This document shows positions 48,611-58,092 of a DNA stretch of 64,000 nt, piece after piece (positions within the stretch are counted from its first letter, which is position 1; every line of letters begins with the position of its first letter). This DNA comes from Pseudocercospora fijiensis CIRAD86 (lineage: Eukaryota; Ascomycota; Dothideomycetes; Mycosphaerellales; Mycosphaerellaceae): assembly GCF_000340215.1 (NCBI RefSeq), contig NW_006921532.1:6910550-6974549 (forward strand), written 5' to 3'. The notes under the pieces are model-generated. The model saw only the letters and a list, made by a program, of their open reading frames with translations, did not search any database and was not told the origin of the DNA. The translations under genes were made by a program, and so were the position numbers.

Positions 48611-49125
48611 CTAGCATCTTCGGAAGGCCTATTTTGGCTGGTAATATCGACACTTCTTAGATGCGGATATCTACCGGAAGCTGACTCGAAAACTGACTCA
48701 AGCACTGGCTCCACCGGCTGCTAAAATACTATGACATCCAAGCATAATTGCAGATTTCTCTGCGCCGCGCAGTGGGCGGGGTTGGAGGGAGGCATGGATC
48801 GGCTGTCCCAATTGGCTGATCAAGGTACCGCGACAAGGGTTTGTCTCGCGCTGTCCGATCCAGGGCACGACCTCGAATGCTGGAGGTGGTGTGGTGCTGC
48901 TCTCCTGCAAACGCTCAGATGGAAGGGTGTATGCTTGCAGTGAACTACCACAATTGCTCAATCCAGAAAGGAGATGTTCGAAGAGAAGGCGGAAAGTAGT
49001 TCTTCTCGAAAGGTTCTTACTGTAGTGTTCGGCGAAACATTATTCCGAACGGGCCTTTCCGTTCTGCTTTCCCCTGCATCAAATGGTGCGCCACCCGATC
49101 CACAGTCCGTTAGACGGTTAGACCG
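48611..49125. other. Border zone with no gene
   Basis: The sequence returns to normal composition (CA, TG and ATG frequent). Two overlapping short ORFs on opposite strands at 48,698-48,961 have no recognisable motif and are probably chance. Confidence 0.5.
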
Positions 49126-49128
49126 TTA

Positions 49129-49743
49129 GGCCCTGTCTACTTGCAACAGGTTATGGCGTAAACCGAGAGATTATAATAACCTCATAAGCGGCTCAGATTA
49201 TGGCGACTTATAATCGGTTATCCATGAGACAGTGCCAGGTGTTAAGACCCACATAATAAGCCTCCGGCTCGGCAGCCACACTCCACCTCTTTGTAGTAGG
49301 CCATATAGCTTCCAGTGGTATTTATGATGATATCGATGACGGCGCAGTAGGTGGTAAATCGGCGGGCGAAGGGCGGGGAGGACGAGTGCTTCGGCGAGTG
49401 TGGTTTGTGGTGTAGTTACTGTATAAATATGCGGTTAGTCGAGCAGCTAGTCTCTCAGTTTGAAGCCATTCGAATACTGGCAAATATGGTCTCCCAATCG
49501 ACGGATTCTCAGCCCTCTCAGGCGCCATGCCGGAAGTCTATAGGGCGCACGGATAGGCTTGAAAGCTCCTCAAGAGTTGGTTATGCTGATCATACCATAT
49601 ATGGCATAATCTCAGCGAGTTTACGAGCACAGCGATAACCAACGATTCAATAATCGTTGTTACATAAGACAGGTTGGTTATTGGAAGAGTTGTTATAATC
49701 TACGGCCAGGTTATGCTATAACCTGTTGCAAGTAGACAGGGCC
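49129..49743. mobile_element. Tourist/Harbinger-like MITE, 615 bp
   Basis: Ends are inverted repeats starting GGCCCTGTCTACTTGCAACA, identical over at least 26 bp and similar over about 40. It is flanked by a 3-bp TTA on both sides (49126-49128 and 49744-49746). A 3-bp TTA/TAA target and a GGCC start are hallmarks of PIF/Harbinger elements and Tourist MITEs. No transposase frame inside. The sequence is not RIP-mutated, consistent with a young or single-copy element or one too short for RIP. Confidence 0.82.
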
Positions 49744-49746
49744 TTA

Positions 49747-50135
49747 GAGAAAGCGTTCCTGCGTGACGACGAGCCTTCGCGTCCAGCAAGGAAGGCACTA
49801 CCGGAGAGACATTCTGCAGAGGTTGGCATCGTCATCTCCTACTCCTCCTTGCAAACATCCTCTACCCCAGCACCCAGAACTTCGTACTGCACTGTCGCTA
49901 TCCAGCATTTCCTACATCGCTCTTTTCCTTGACATCATTTCGCTTGTGTGACGCGTGCCTGGTGTCACGGTCTGCTTGGGCATTGATCGCGAGTGGAGCT
50001 TGTGCGCGCGCATTGTCGATTCACTCGAGGAAGAAAGTTGGTGAATAGTTGCAGGCTGGGCCTGGAACGTGTTGCCACACCCTGTATTGTCCATCTTTCT
50101 CTTATTTGCAACTTCACCTCATTTGAAGCCGCGGC
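49747..50135 (+). promoter_or_regulatory. Upstream region of the mechanosensitive channel gene
   Basis: About 390 bp between the MITE and the start codon. Pyrimidine-rich tracts (CTCCTACTCCTCCTTGC, TTCCTACATCGCTCTTTTCC) are typical of fungal promoters and leaders. No clear TATA box. The MITE ends only 390 bp from the start codon. Confidence 0.4.
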
Positions 50136-52973
50136 ATGGCATCTCACCTACAACCGAGCGCGAGCCAGCGGAAAAGATTCTCGCGCGAAGGCTTCCGCCC
50201 AATTCCTCCTGATCAAGCTGATTACAACCACAACATGGCGCCAAGCGATGTGACGATCGATATCCCACTTGAGCCCGTCAAGACCAGTGCGAGCAGCGGC
50301 GGTGGACTACGGAATCACAGTGCTCAGAATGTCGGCTTGCAGCCCATCAACACCAATTCGCAGAGCAGCGAGAAGAAGAGCTGGATTCGAGGCAGGCGGA
50401 CGAAGCCTGTCGAAGGACAAGGTACGGGTCGAGTCGGATACGATGGCGAGGAAGATACGCTTACAACCATGGGCAAGATCTATGACAAGATCCTGGGCTT
50501 CTCCATCATCACCAGATATTTTCTCTATGTCCTGCCGTTGGGACTGCTGATTGCCGTTCCCATCATTGTCGGATCTTTCTACAGCGAGAAGAACATGCCT
50601 GAAATCGGAGGCGTGTCGCTCGTCTGGTTCTTTACATGGGTCGAAATTGTCTGGCTGTCTCTCTGGGTTTCGAAGATCGTGGTACATTTCTTGCCTTTCG
50701 TCTTCCAGACACTGGTCGGCGTGGTCAGCTCTGGTGTCCGCAAATATGCGACAGTTCTTCGCAAGCTGGAGATTCCATTGTCCCTGGTGGGATGGGCGGT
50801 CACGTCTCTGGCTACATTCAAGCCACTTATGGAGAAGAACCCCTACAATCGCAAGACCGCTCACAATCTGAGCGCTTCTAATACCAAATGGGTTACGATT
50901 GTGCAGGAAATTCTTGGTGCTGCCGTGGTTTCGACTCTGGTCTTCCTTGCTGAGAAGTTCATCATCCAGCTCATCAGCATCAACTACCACAGGAAGCAGT
51001 TCAATGCGAGGATTAAGGATTCTAAACGACAAGTCTACATTCTTGGACTGCTATACGATGCATCGACTGCACTGTTCCCAGCATATGGCGATGAGTTTCA
51101 GGAGGAGGATTATGCCATTGCTGATCAGCTCAACTTTGCCGCTTTCGGCGGCAAGAGGAAGCGGACGCACAAGAGATCGGGATCGGCGACACCTATGCGT
51201 GCGTTGCAAGAACTCGGTCGCTTGGGTGACAAGGTCACGTCTGCTTTTGGAAATGTCGCATCTGAGATTACCGGAAAGGAAGTCTTTAACCCGAACAGCT
51301 CGCACTCCATTGTGGTCGAAGCATTGGAACGACGACGCACTTCCGAAGCCCTTGCTCGCCGTATCTGGATGTCCATGGTGATGGAAGGCCACGAGGAGCT
51401 TCGCGAGGAAGACATCGTCGACGTTCTGGGACCAGATCGCAAAGCTGAAGCCGAAGAGGCATACGAGGCTCTAGATCGAGACGGGAATGGCGATATTTCT
51501 CTTGATGAGATGATTCAGACTGTCGTCGAGTGGGGTCGCGAGCGTAAGGCAATCGCGACCAGCATGGTGGATGTCGCTCAAGCCATTAATGTCTTGGACC
51601 GCCTCCTTCAGACCGTGGTACTGGTCGCCGTGGTCTTCATCTTCATTGCTTTCCTCAACAAAAACTTCGTCACGACTCTTGCGACGACCGGAACAGCACT
51701 TCTCTCGCTGTCCTTCGTCTTCTCGGTCACTGCACAAGAGATCCTCGGCTCCTGTATCTTCCTCTTCGTCAAGCATCCTTTCGATGTTGGTGACAGGGTT
51801 GACATTGCAGACAATGCATTCCTTGTGGAACACATCAGTCTGCTGTTCACCGTCTTCCGCAGGGCGAACGGAAACAAGACAGGGCAGCTGTGCCAGTACC
51901 CGAATATTGTGCTCAACACGCTTGCACTCGACAACATTAGCAGAAGCAAGGCACAGACTGAACAAATCACCCTGGACATCTCCTTCGACACGAAGTTCGA
52001 CGACATTCAAATTCTCAGGAACGAGCTTGTTCGATTCGTCACCGACAAGGACAATTCGCGCGACTTCCTGCCAGACTTGGACGTGGAAGTGCTTGGTACA
52101 TCTGACATGTCGAAGCTGCAGCTCAAGGTGGAGATCAGACACAAGAGCAACTGGGCCAACGAGACACTCCGCGCAGCGAGACGAAGCAAGTTCATGTGTG
52201 CGCTGGTCGCCGCGCTTCGTGCTGTCCCGATTTATGCCCCAGGTGGTGGTGGCGATGCTGCAGGCAGCGCAGCAAACCCCAACTACTCTGTGGCAATCAC
52301 AGATTCTGAAGCCAAGGAGAATGCGCAACACACCGCCGATGAGCGGGAGAAGGCTCGCCTCGTCGCGACCAAGAAGATCCAGGAAGCAAAGGAAGCGACT
52401 GCGATGGGCATGACTGGCATGAAATCTGGCGATGCCAAGGTCATCAACGACCTCAACTCGCGAGATCCAGCTATTGACACTGCTCGGGATCAGGCATGGG
52501 CTTCAGGACGCGACGATAATAGCACTCTCGGCGAACGACCCAGCATCGACCAACAAGACCTGAACGACGTTCGCAGCCTCCTTCGTCGGGAGAGCACACG
52601 TGGCAAGCGCAAGGCTAGTACCGAGCAGTCTCGTCCATATGCTCCAGGTGTCCCTACGATCAACGAACCTCACCAAACGACATCCGCACCACCTCAGGTT
52701 CAATTCCCAGGTTCCGAAGCTCGGCAGCCAAGCCCGAACCAGTTTCCCAATTTCCCGAGTCCTTACAGACCTACTCAGCAGTACCAGTCTGCTCAAGGCT
52801 ACGTCCAACCACGCAGTAATGTTGAGATGAGCCAGATTCCTCAGCAAGGCACGAGTAACCCGTATAGGAGTCGGGGGCAAGAGCAGGCTTTGAGTCCACC
52901 TTCTGCTCGACGGGTGGGGGAAAGAGATGACGAAGATGATGCATGGAATGGGAGGCCATACTCTGGCGTTTGA
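50136..52973 (+). CDS. MscS-family mechanosensitive ion channel with EF hand
   Basis: A single exon of 945 residues. Fungal MscS-like channels of the Msy1/Msy2 type sit in ER or cortical membranes and release ions under osmotic stress. N terminus (1-110) is polar. Predicted membrane segments lie at about 125-147, 159-181, 253-275 and 489-508, with the pore-lining region at 510-545 (TALLSLSFVFSVTAQEILG). The MscS beta domain follows from HPFDVGDRVDI (547-557). An EF-hand loop DRDGNGDISLDE is at 447-458, just before the pore helices, as in Msy1/Msy2, implying Ca2+ gating. Residues 770-945 are Pro/Gln-rich and probably disordered. Length is close to the family norm (about 900-1,000). A downstream Met (residue 34) is an alternative start. 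Confidence 0.93.
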   Translation: MASHLQPSASQRKRFSREGFRPIPPDQADYNHNMAPSDVTIDIPLEPVKTSASSGGGLRNHSAQNVGLQPINTNSQSSEKKSWIRGRRTKPVEGQGTGRVGYDGEEDTLTTMGKIYDKILGFSIITRYFLYVLPLGLLIAVPIIVGSFYSEKNMPEIGGVSLVWFFTWVEIVWLSLWVSKIVVHFLPFVFQTLVGVVSSGVRKYATVLRKLEIPLSLVGWAVTSLATFKPLMEKNPYNRKTAHNLSASNTKWVTIVQEILGAAVVSTLVFLAEKFIIQLISINYHRKQFNARIKDSKRQVYILGLLYDASTALFPAYGDEFQEEDYAIADQLNFAAFGGKRKRTHKRSGSATPMRALQELGRLGDKVTSAFGNVASEITGKEVFNPNSSHSIVVEALERRRTSEALARRIWMSMVMEGHEELREEDIVDVLGPDRKAEAEEAYEALDRDGNGDISLDEMIQTVVEWGRERKAIATSMVDVAQAINVLDRLLQTVVLVAVVFIFIAFLNKNFVTTLATTGTALLSLSFVFSVTAQEILGSCIFLFVKHPFDVGDRVDIADNAFLVEHISLLFTVFRRANGNKTGQLCQYPNIVLNTLALDNISRSKAQTEQITLDISFDTKFDDIQILRNELVRFVTDKDNSRDFLPDLDVEVLGTSDMSKLQLKVEIRHKSNWANETLRAARRSKFMCALVAALRAVPIYAPGGGGDAAGSAANPNYSVAITDSEAKENAQHTADEREKARLVATKKIQEAKEATAMGMTGMKSGDAKVINDLNSRDPAIDTARDQAWASGRDDNSTLGERPSIDQQDLNDVRSLLRRESTRGKRKASTEQSRPYAPGVPTINEPHQTTSAPPQVQFPGSEARQPSPNQFPNFPSPYRPTQQYQSAQGYVQPRSNVEMSQIPQQGTSNPYRSRGQEQALSPPSARRVGERDDEDDAWNGRPYSGV

Positions 52974-53522
52974 GAAGCACCAATGATTGAAGAAAAAGTC
53001 CTCGAATAGACTACCAAAATGGCGTTGGAATGGCCTCCAGCTACACTTGAATTTTGGCTGTGTTTTGGCATGTGAAAAGCATGGAAAGTTTATGACGAGT
53101 GTATACGAAGGTCAGGTACATAGTCGAAAAGAATCCGACAGGACCCGAGAAAGGTGACAGAACGATGAACAATGAAGCAGTTCTTCTCACTTTGCCTCTC
53201 TGGTCTGGATACGACGGCTGTAGATCAGGCTTGGCCTTGGCAGGGTCTTGACATGGCGGCTTCTACTTCTGGACACCGCACCGCCACCACTTGTACCATC
53301 AAGACCAAGAGTATCTAACTTCACCTCGCGAACTGTCCTGAGTCATCTTTCGTTTTGGGTAGGTACTCGGAAGTCAATTTTGATGGAGGTTGATGGGGGC
53401 TTGATGTATAAGTAACAGGGCAGGGGCTGCTTGATATTCACCCAATTGTTTCCTACTACACGATCCTCCGACTTCCCACGCCCTTCACCACTTCCCAAGA
53501 AAAAAGAACCACCAACAAAAAA
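52974..53522. promoter_or_regulatory. Intergenic region with ABC-F promoter
   Basis: About 550 bp. A TATA-like GATGTATAAGTAAC is near 53,402, followed by a pyrimidine-rich leader (CCCACGCCCTTCACCACTTC) and an A-rich stretch directly before the ATG at 53,523. No other gene. Confidence 0.5.
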
Positions 53523-55754
53523 ATGCCAACCCCCAAACCCTCCAAATCCTCAATTTCCTCGGGCCCAGGTTCCTTAACCATCACATCCCAGCAATCTCGT
53601 TTCCACACCGAAACTTCGGAATTTCCCAACACTTTGAAAGAAATCTCGGTGAAGGATCTTAATGTTGCGATTGGGGGAAGGGAGTTGTTATCGCATGCTG
53701 AGTTTCAATTACAGAGGGGGAGACGATATGTTTTGCATGGGAGGAACGGGATGGGGAAATCTACGCTTCTCAAAGCGATTAAGGAGGATTTGATTCCTAG
53801 TGTTCCGAGGGGGGTTAGGAGGGGGTTTGTGGGGCAGGTTGAGATGGAGGAGGCAGGGAGGGATGGTGGGGAGTTGAGTGTGTTGGAGTTTGTGGTTCGA
53901 AGTGATGAGGGACGGGAAAGACTTTTGAGGGAGGAGAGGATGATTTCTGAGGCTTTGGAGAGGGGGGAGGATTCTATGGGTGTTGTGAAGGTTTATCGGA
54001 GGGTTTTTTATGAGAGGTTGGAGAGGAGGTTACGTGATGTTAGACAGATTGCTTTGAGGAGGAGTGGGGCACGGGGGAGGAAGACGAGAGAGGAGGAGTT
54101 GAAATTGGAGGGGGAGGTGGAGGTGGCTCGCCAGAAATGTCTGTTGGAGGAGGCGAGTGTTGAGGAGATGGCGGTTGAGTCGAAGAAAGCTGTTGAGATG
54201 TTGACTGATGTGCAGACTTCGCTGGAGCTTATGGATGCGGAGGGTGCGGAGGCTAAGGCAAGAGATGTTCTGAAAGGACTGGGGTTTTCGGAAGAGCGCT
54301 TGATGAGACCTCGATCACATCTTTCTGGTGGATGGCGGACGAGATGCTCCCTCGCGTGTGCTTTATGTCGAACCGTGGATCTGCTACTCCTCGACGAGCC
54401 TACGAATTTCCTCGACCTGCCCTCAATCATCTGGCTAGAACGCTACATTTCCGAAGAACTCAGCCCCGACACCACAGTCCTAGTCGTAACCCACGACCGA
54501 GCATTCGGCGACTCAATCGCAGAAGAGCTCCTCATCCTCCGCAACCAACTCCTCGAACGCTTCCGCGGAAACCTCTCACAATACGAAACAGATCGTTTAA
54601 AATCCTACAAATACCTCACCCGCATGAAAGAAGCCCAAGAGAAACAAAAATCCCACCTCCAATACCAAATTCAAGGAAACATCAACGCCGCCCGCCGCGC
54701 CGGTGACGATAAGAAATTAAAACAAGCTGCTTCTCGCAAGAAGAAACTTGATGAACGAATGGGAATGGAAGTCAGCGCCAAAGGTACAAGATTCCGATTA
54801 AATGACCAAGCAGGTTACTTCAATTCTTCAAGACAGGAAATCGAAGTCCCGGATTTCGATCCACCCGTGGAATTGAAGATCCCTACGCACCCGCCCGATC
54901 TCAGGTTTTTTGGAAGTCTTGTTTCGTTTGAGGGTGTGGGTTTCTCGTATACCACCTCGATAGAAGAAGGAAAAGGAAAAGGAAAGAAAGCGGAAGAGAA
55001 AATTTTGGTTTTAGAGGATGTGAATTTTACGATTCATCAAGGAGATCGCATGGGGGTTGCGGGTTTGAATGGGTCGGGGAAATCTACGCTTGTGAAACTC
55101 GTGATGGGGAGGAAGGGGATGGAGTTGGATTCGGGAACGATTCAGATGCATCCTCGAGGGAAAATCGCGTTGTATTCTCAACTCTCTGCTTCGGAGTTGG
55201 AGATTTTGGCAAATTCGAGGCCGGGACTTACGGCTTTGTCTCTGCTTCTCGAAACGATGCCGGCCGAGAGCAAGGAACAGGAAGCGCGCGCAATCCTTTC
55301 GGGATTGGGGTTGGTTGGAAAGATTGCTTCGGATGTACCCATCTCTTTGCTTTCCGGTGGTCAAAGAGTTCGATTGGCTCTGGCACGGATATTTGTTGAT
55401 CCGCCGCATCTTTTGATTTTGGATGAAGTCACGACGCATTTGGATACGGATACGATTTTGGGGTTGGTGGAGGCTTTGAAGGGGTATGAGGGTGCGGACC
55501 TGGTTGTTACGCATGATAGGTTTTTTATGAAGACTGTGGTGGAGGGTGTGAGGGTTGGGGATTTGGCTGTTGGGAATAGGCCGGGAGAGAATGAGGGGGA
55601 GAGTGAGGAGAGTGAGGAGGTTGAGGAGGTTGAGATTAAGAGGACGAGGGGTGTGTTTAGATTGGCGAAGGGGAGGTTGAGGAGGTTGGAGCGTGGGATG
55701 GAGGAGTATGAGGAGATTGCTGCTAGGTCGGCGTCGAAATTGGGGAAGATGTAG
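53523..55754 (+). CDS. ABC-F family ATPase (two nucleotide-binding domains)
   Basis: 743 residues, single exon, no membrane segments, so a soluble ABC-F protein of the ribosome-associated type (relatives: Gcn20, Arb1, bacterial Uup). Domain 1: Walker A GRNGMGKST (73-81), signature LSGGW (267-271), Walker B LLLLDEPTNFLD (287-298), H-loop VVTHD (321-325). A basic, helical linker follows (about 355-415). Domain 2: Walker A GLNGSGKST (514-522), signature LLSGGQ (609-614), Walker B LLILDEVTTHLD (630-641), H-loop VVTHD (661-665). Domain 1 has a long charged insertion (about 115-250). Domain 2 reads DEVTTHLD instead of the usual DEPTNHLD. The start is supported by AAAAAAATGCC. Codon choice flips from G-rich to C-rich and back within the gene. 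The exact ortholog group is uncertain. Confidence 0.92.
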   Translation: MPTPKPSKSSISSGPGSLTITSQQSRFHTETSEFPNTLKEISVKDLNVAIGGRELLSHAEFQLQRGRRYVLHGRNGMGKSTLLKAIKEDLIPSVPRGVRRGFVGQVEMEEAGRDGGELSVLEFVVRSDEGRERLLREERMISEALERGEDSMGVVKVYRRVFYERLERRLRDVRQIALRRSGARGRKTREEELKLEGEVEVARQKCLLEEASVEEMAVESKKAVEMLTDVQTSLELMDAEGAEAKARDVLKGLGFSEERLMRPRSHLSGGWRTRCSLACALCRTVDLLLLDEPTNFLDLPSIIWLERYISEELSPDTTVLVVTHDRAFGDSIAEELLILRNQLLERFRGNLSQYETDRLKSYKYLTRMKEAQEKQKSHLQYQIQGNINAARRAGDDKKLKQAASRKKKLDERMGMEVSAKGTRFRLNDQAGYFNSSRQEIEVPDFDPPVELKIPTHPPDLRFFGSLVSFEGVGFSYTTSIEEGKGKGKKAEEKILVLEDVNFTIHQGDRMGVAGLNGSGKSTLVKLVMGRKGMELDSGTIQMHPRGKIALYSQLSASELEILANSRPGLTALSLLLETMPAESKEQEARAILSGLGLVGKIASDVPISLLSGGQRVRLALARIFVDPPHLLILDEVTTHLDTDTILGLVEALKGYEGADLVVTHDRFFMKTVVEGVRVGDLAVGNRPGENEGESEESEEVEEVEIKRTRGVFRLAKGRLRRLERGMEEYEEIAARSASKLGKM

Positions 55755-56006
55755 ATACTACGCAATGTCATATCCGTCATGGGTGGAATGTGAGTGAAGT
55801 AGGACGAGAGAATCAAATCTGGTAATCAAATTCGGATGTCGGCGACTGCCGGCACGTGGAGGTGGCGGCATGTGAACGGCTCCAGCTGTGACGTCGCGGT
55901 CCAGCCCACCTTGGCTTCTCAAGCCCAAGACAACGAACATTCGCGCCCAAGAATAATCTCTGCCTCGCATCCAGACAACCTCGACAATTCACGCCGACAG
56001 CTCATC
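55755..56006. promoter_or_regulatory. Short intergenic region before DID2
   Basis: About 250 bp between the ABC-F stop and the DID2 start, both on plus. Nothing specific was recognised. Confidence 0.35.
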
Positions 56007-56737
56007 ATGTCCGGGCTTGAAAAAGCACTCTTCAACCTCAAGGTCCGCCAATCCAGTCTAGCCTAAGCCTGAGCCTCACTGACCCATCCCTCCCCATCAC
56101 AGTTCACAGCCAAACAACTCAACCGCCAGGCAGCAAAAGCGACCAAAGACGAACAAACCGAGAAAGCGAAGCTAAAGAAAGCAATTTCGCAAAACCACAA
56201 CGACATCGCAAAAATCTATGCGCAAAACGCTATACGGAAAAAGAACGAGAATCTCCAACTCCTCACCCTCGCTTCGCGCATAGATGCCGTGGCTTCAAGA
56301 GTCCAGACCGCGGTCACGATGAGGCAGGTCACGGGAAGTATGGCGAATGTGGTTAAGGGAATGGATAGTGCGATGAAGAGTATGGATTTGGAGAAGGTAA
56401 TAAACAACATACACACATACATGCACGCATGGAGAAGAGCAGAGCAACCACTGATGCTTTTTCACGATAGATCTCAGCCGTGATGGACCGTTTCGAAACA
56501 CAATTCGAAGATTTGGATGTCGCGACGGGGTATTACGAGAACGCTACTTCGAGTGCCACGGCTACGGGGACGCCGCAGGAAGATGTGGATCGGTTGATGA
56601 GTCAGGTCGCGGATGAGGCGGGTGTGGAATTGAGTCAGGAAATGGCTGGGGCTACGCCGGCGAAGAATATTGCGCAGCCGGCGGAGGAGGAGAGGGAGGA
56701 TAAGTTGGGGGAGAGGTTGAGGGCTTTGAGGAGTTGA
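56007..56737 (+). CDS. DID2: ESCRT-III-associated protein Did2/CHMP1, three exons
   Basis: Exons 56007-56042, 56103-56396 and 56471-56737; introns of 60 and 74 bp with GT..AG ends and a CTGAC branch-type site in intron 1. Joined product is 198 residues, matching CHMP1/Did2 (about 196-204). The start [12 protein letters not shown] followed by [10 protein letters not shown] is characteristic. The central part is the basic coiled Snf7 core ([33 protein letters not shown]). The end carries the MIT-interacting motif, [13 protein letters not shown], which binds Vps4. Role: regulating Vps4-driven disassembly of ESCRT-III at endosomes. Confidence 0.95.
56043..56102 (+). other. DID2 intron 1
   Basis: 60 bp, GTCCGC..CACAG. 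Removal joins NLK to FTAKQL, restoring the conserved CHMP1 start. Confidence 0.92.
56397..56470 (+). other. DID2 intron 2
   Basis: 74 bp, GTAATA..GATAG. The AG at 56469-56470 is used rather than CAG at 56475-56477, because only the former keeps the frame (DLEK then ISAVMDRFE). Confidence 0.9.
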
Positions 56738-58092
56738 GGGGGTGGGGCGGTTGTTGTCTTACTTGGGAGGGTTTTATACATGGCGTGGCGTTTTTGGGGG
56801 GGTTGCTATTACTGGAGGATGGATGGGGTGTATTTTTTCTTTGAGAGACGACATGGATGGGTTTGGTTTGCTTGCTGCCGATCACATGGTATGGTTCGAA
56901 ATGTCTCATGATGATTGACATTAGCATTAGCGAAATATCTTCGGTCTCGAAAAGGGCGATCGCAAGAGCGTCAATCACAGCCGCAGCCAAGCGAGCAGCA
57001 CTGTTTCAGGTGGATCATTGTCGTGGTGGACTACGCTCTGGGAAGGGAATCATTTCTGTGAGAGAGTATCTTCGGAAATCTTCCTCTGCAACAGCTTCTA
57101 CTCTGGAACACGAATTCAATGATCATACCACTCTCGAATGCATATCTGCGCTCTTTCTGCAAGACCAAATGCTTACGCGCGAGCCCTGAATCTCAAAACA
57201 GGCAAGAGTCTTGTTGTGCGAAAGTCTTGAGTCTGGAGGCACAATGACTGTGGCTTGTGATCTAATACGCCAAATGTCTTTGGCTTAGGCCTAGGCCTTT
57301 GTCTGAGTTTCGAAATGCAAATCTTGAATATGGACTACCGTACGAAATCTTAGATGAGTAATGCTTCTAATCACCTTGTCATTCATTCTAGATACAAACT
57401 TATCAAACCATCGAGAGAATCCCTCGCAACATACAAAAAAAAAAGACTTCATAGATCAAGCCGGGATGCCAAGGAAACGGCAGAATTGATCGATTCCGAG
57501 AATCTTTGGGTAGGAAGTCGTTGCTGAGCTCGTCTCATCGACTTCCTCATGTTGAAAAAGGACAAGTAGACGTGATTTCGAGTCGCAGGAGGCCTAATTC
57601 CTCCGAAGTATAGAGATAATGCCTCGAGCTTAACCTAAGCGTCTTTTTCATTAGATCGTCGACTAGAGAAGATGGCTTGTTTTGAGCTTGCAGTTTTTAG
57701 GTGGCAGGTGGATAGTAGTCCTATGGGAAAGGATGCCTTCGACTTAGAGGCCTTAGCAAGGACTTGGCGGGCTGAAAGGATGCTGTATGATAGCTCGATT
57801 GTATAAAGGAATGGTAAGGTGATTGCAGGCGGCTTCTATGGCTTGCACTTGAGGCTCGGAATTTGGACTGCATCTTCATGCATACGACACTTTTTTCCTA
57901 TCTTGAAGTTGATCAAAAGTGAATCTTGTCTTTGTCGTGGATGAGACTTCCAAGTGAAGCCGAATTAGCAGATTTATGCTTTCCCCGGCTATACTTCGGC
58001 AGGACGCGTGATTCTGGCAAGCTCTCGCAAACATTCTTGTTTGCAAACACCATCGAGGTCAACAGCACCACCACGCCTCCTAATACCGCGAA
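56738..58092. other. Intergenic region, no supported gene
   Basis: About 1.35 kb. Contains opposing short ORFs (56,857-57,189 plus; 56,652-56,990 minus) and an A-rich run near 57,435. None shows a conserved motif. It probably includes the DID2 3' end and the NIC96 promoter; an unrecognised small or non-coding gene cannot be excluded. Confidence 0.45.

Noticed and set aside
49351..49638. 95-codon ORF inside the MITE
   Set aside because: Lies wholly within the non-autonomous element, overlaps ORFs in other frames and shows no transposase motif.
50307..51032. 241-codon minus-strand ORF inside the channel gene, with others on both strands to 52,983
   Set aside because: Antisense or alternate-frame shadows of the MscS-family coding region, which has clear family motifs.
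55011..55816. Minus-strand ORFs of 167 and 151 codons
   Set aside because: Shadows of the second ABC-F domain, low-complexity and without motifs.
56857..57189. 110-codon plus-strand ORF between DID2 and NIC96
   Set aside because: No recognised motif, no supporting context, and an overlapping ORF on the other strand. Not enough to call a gene.
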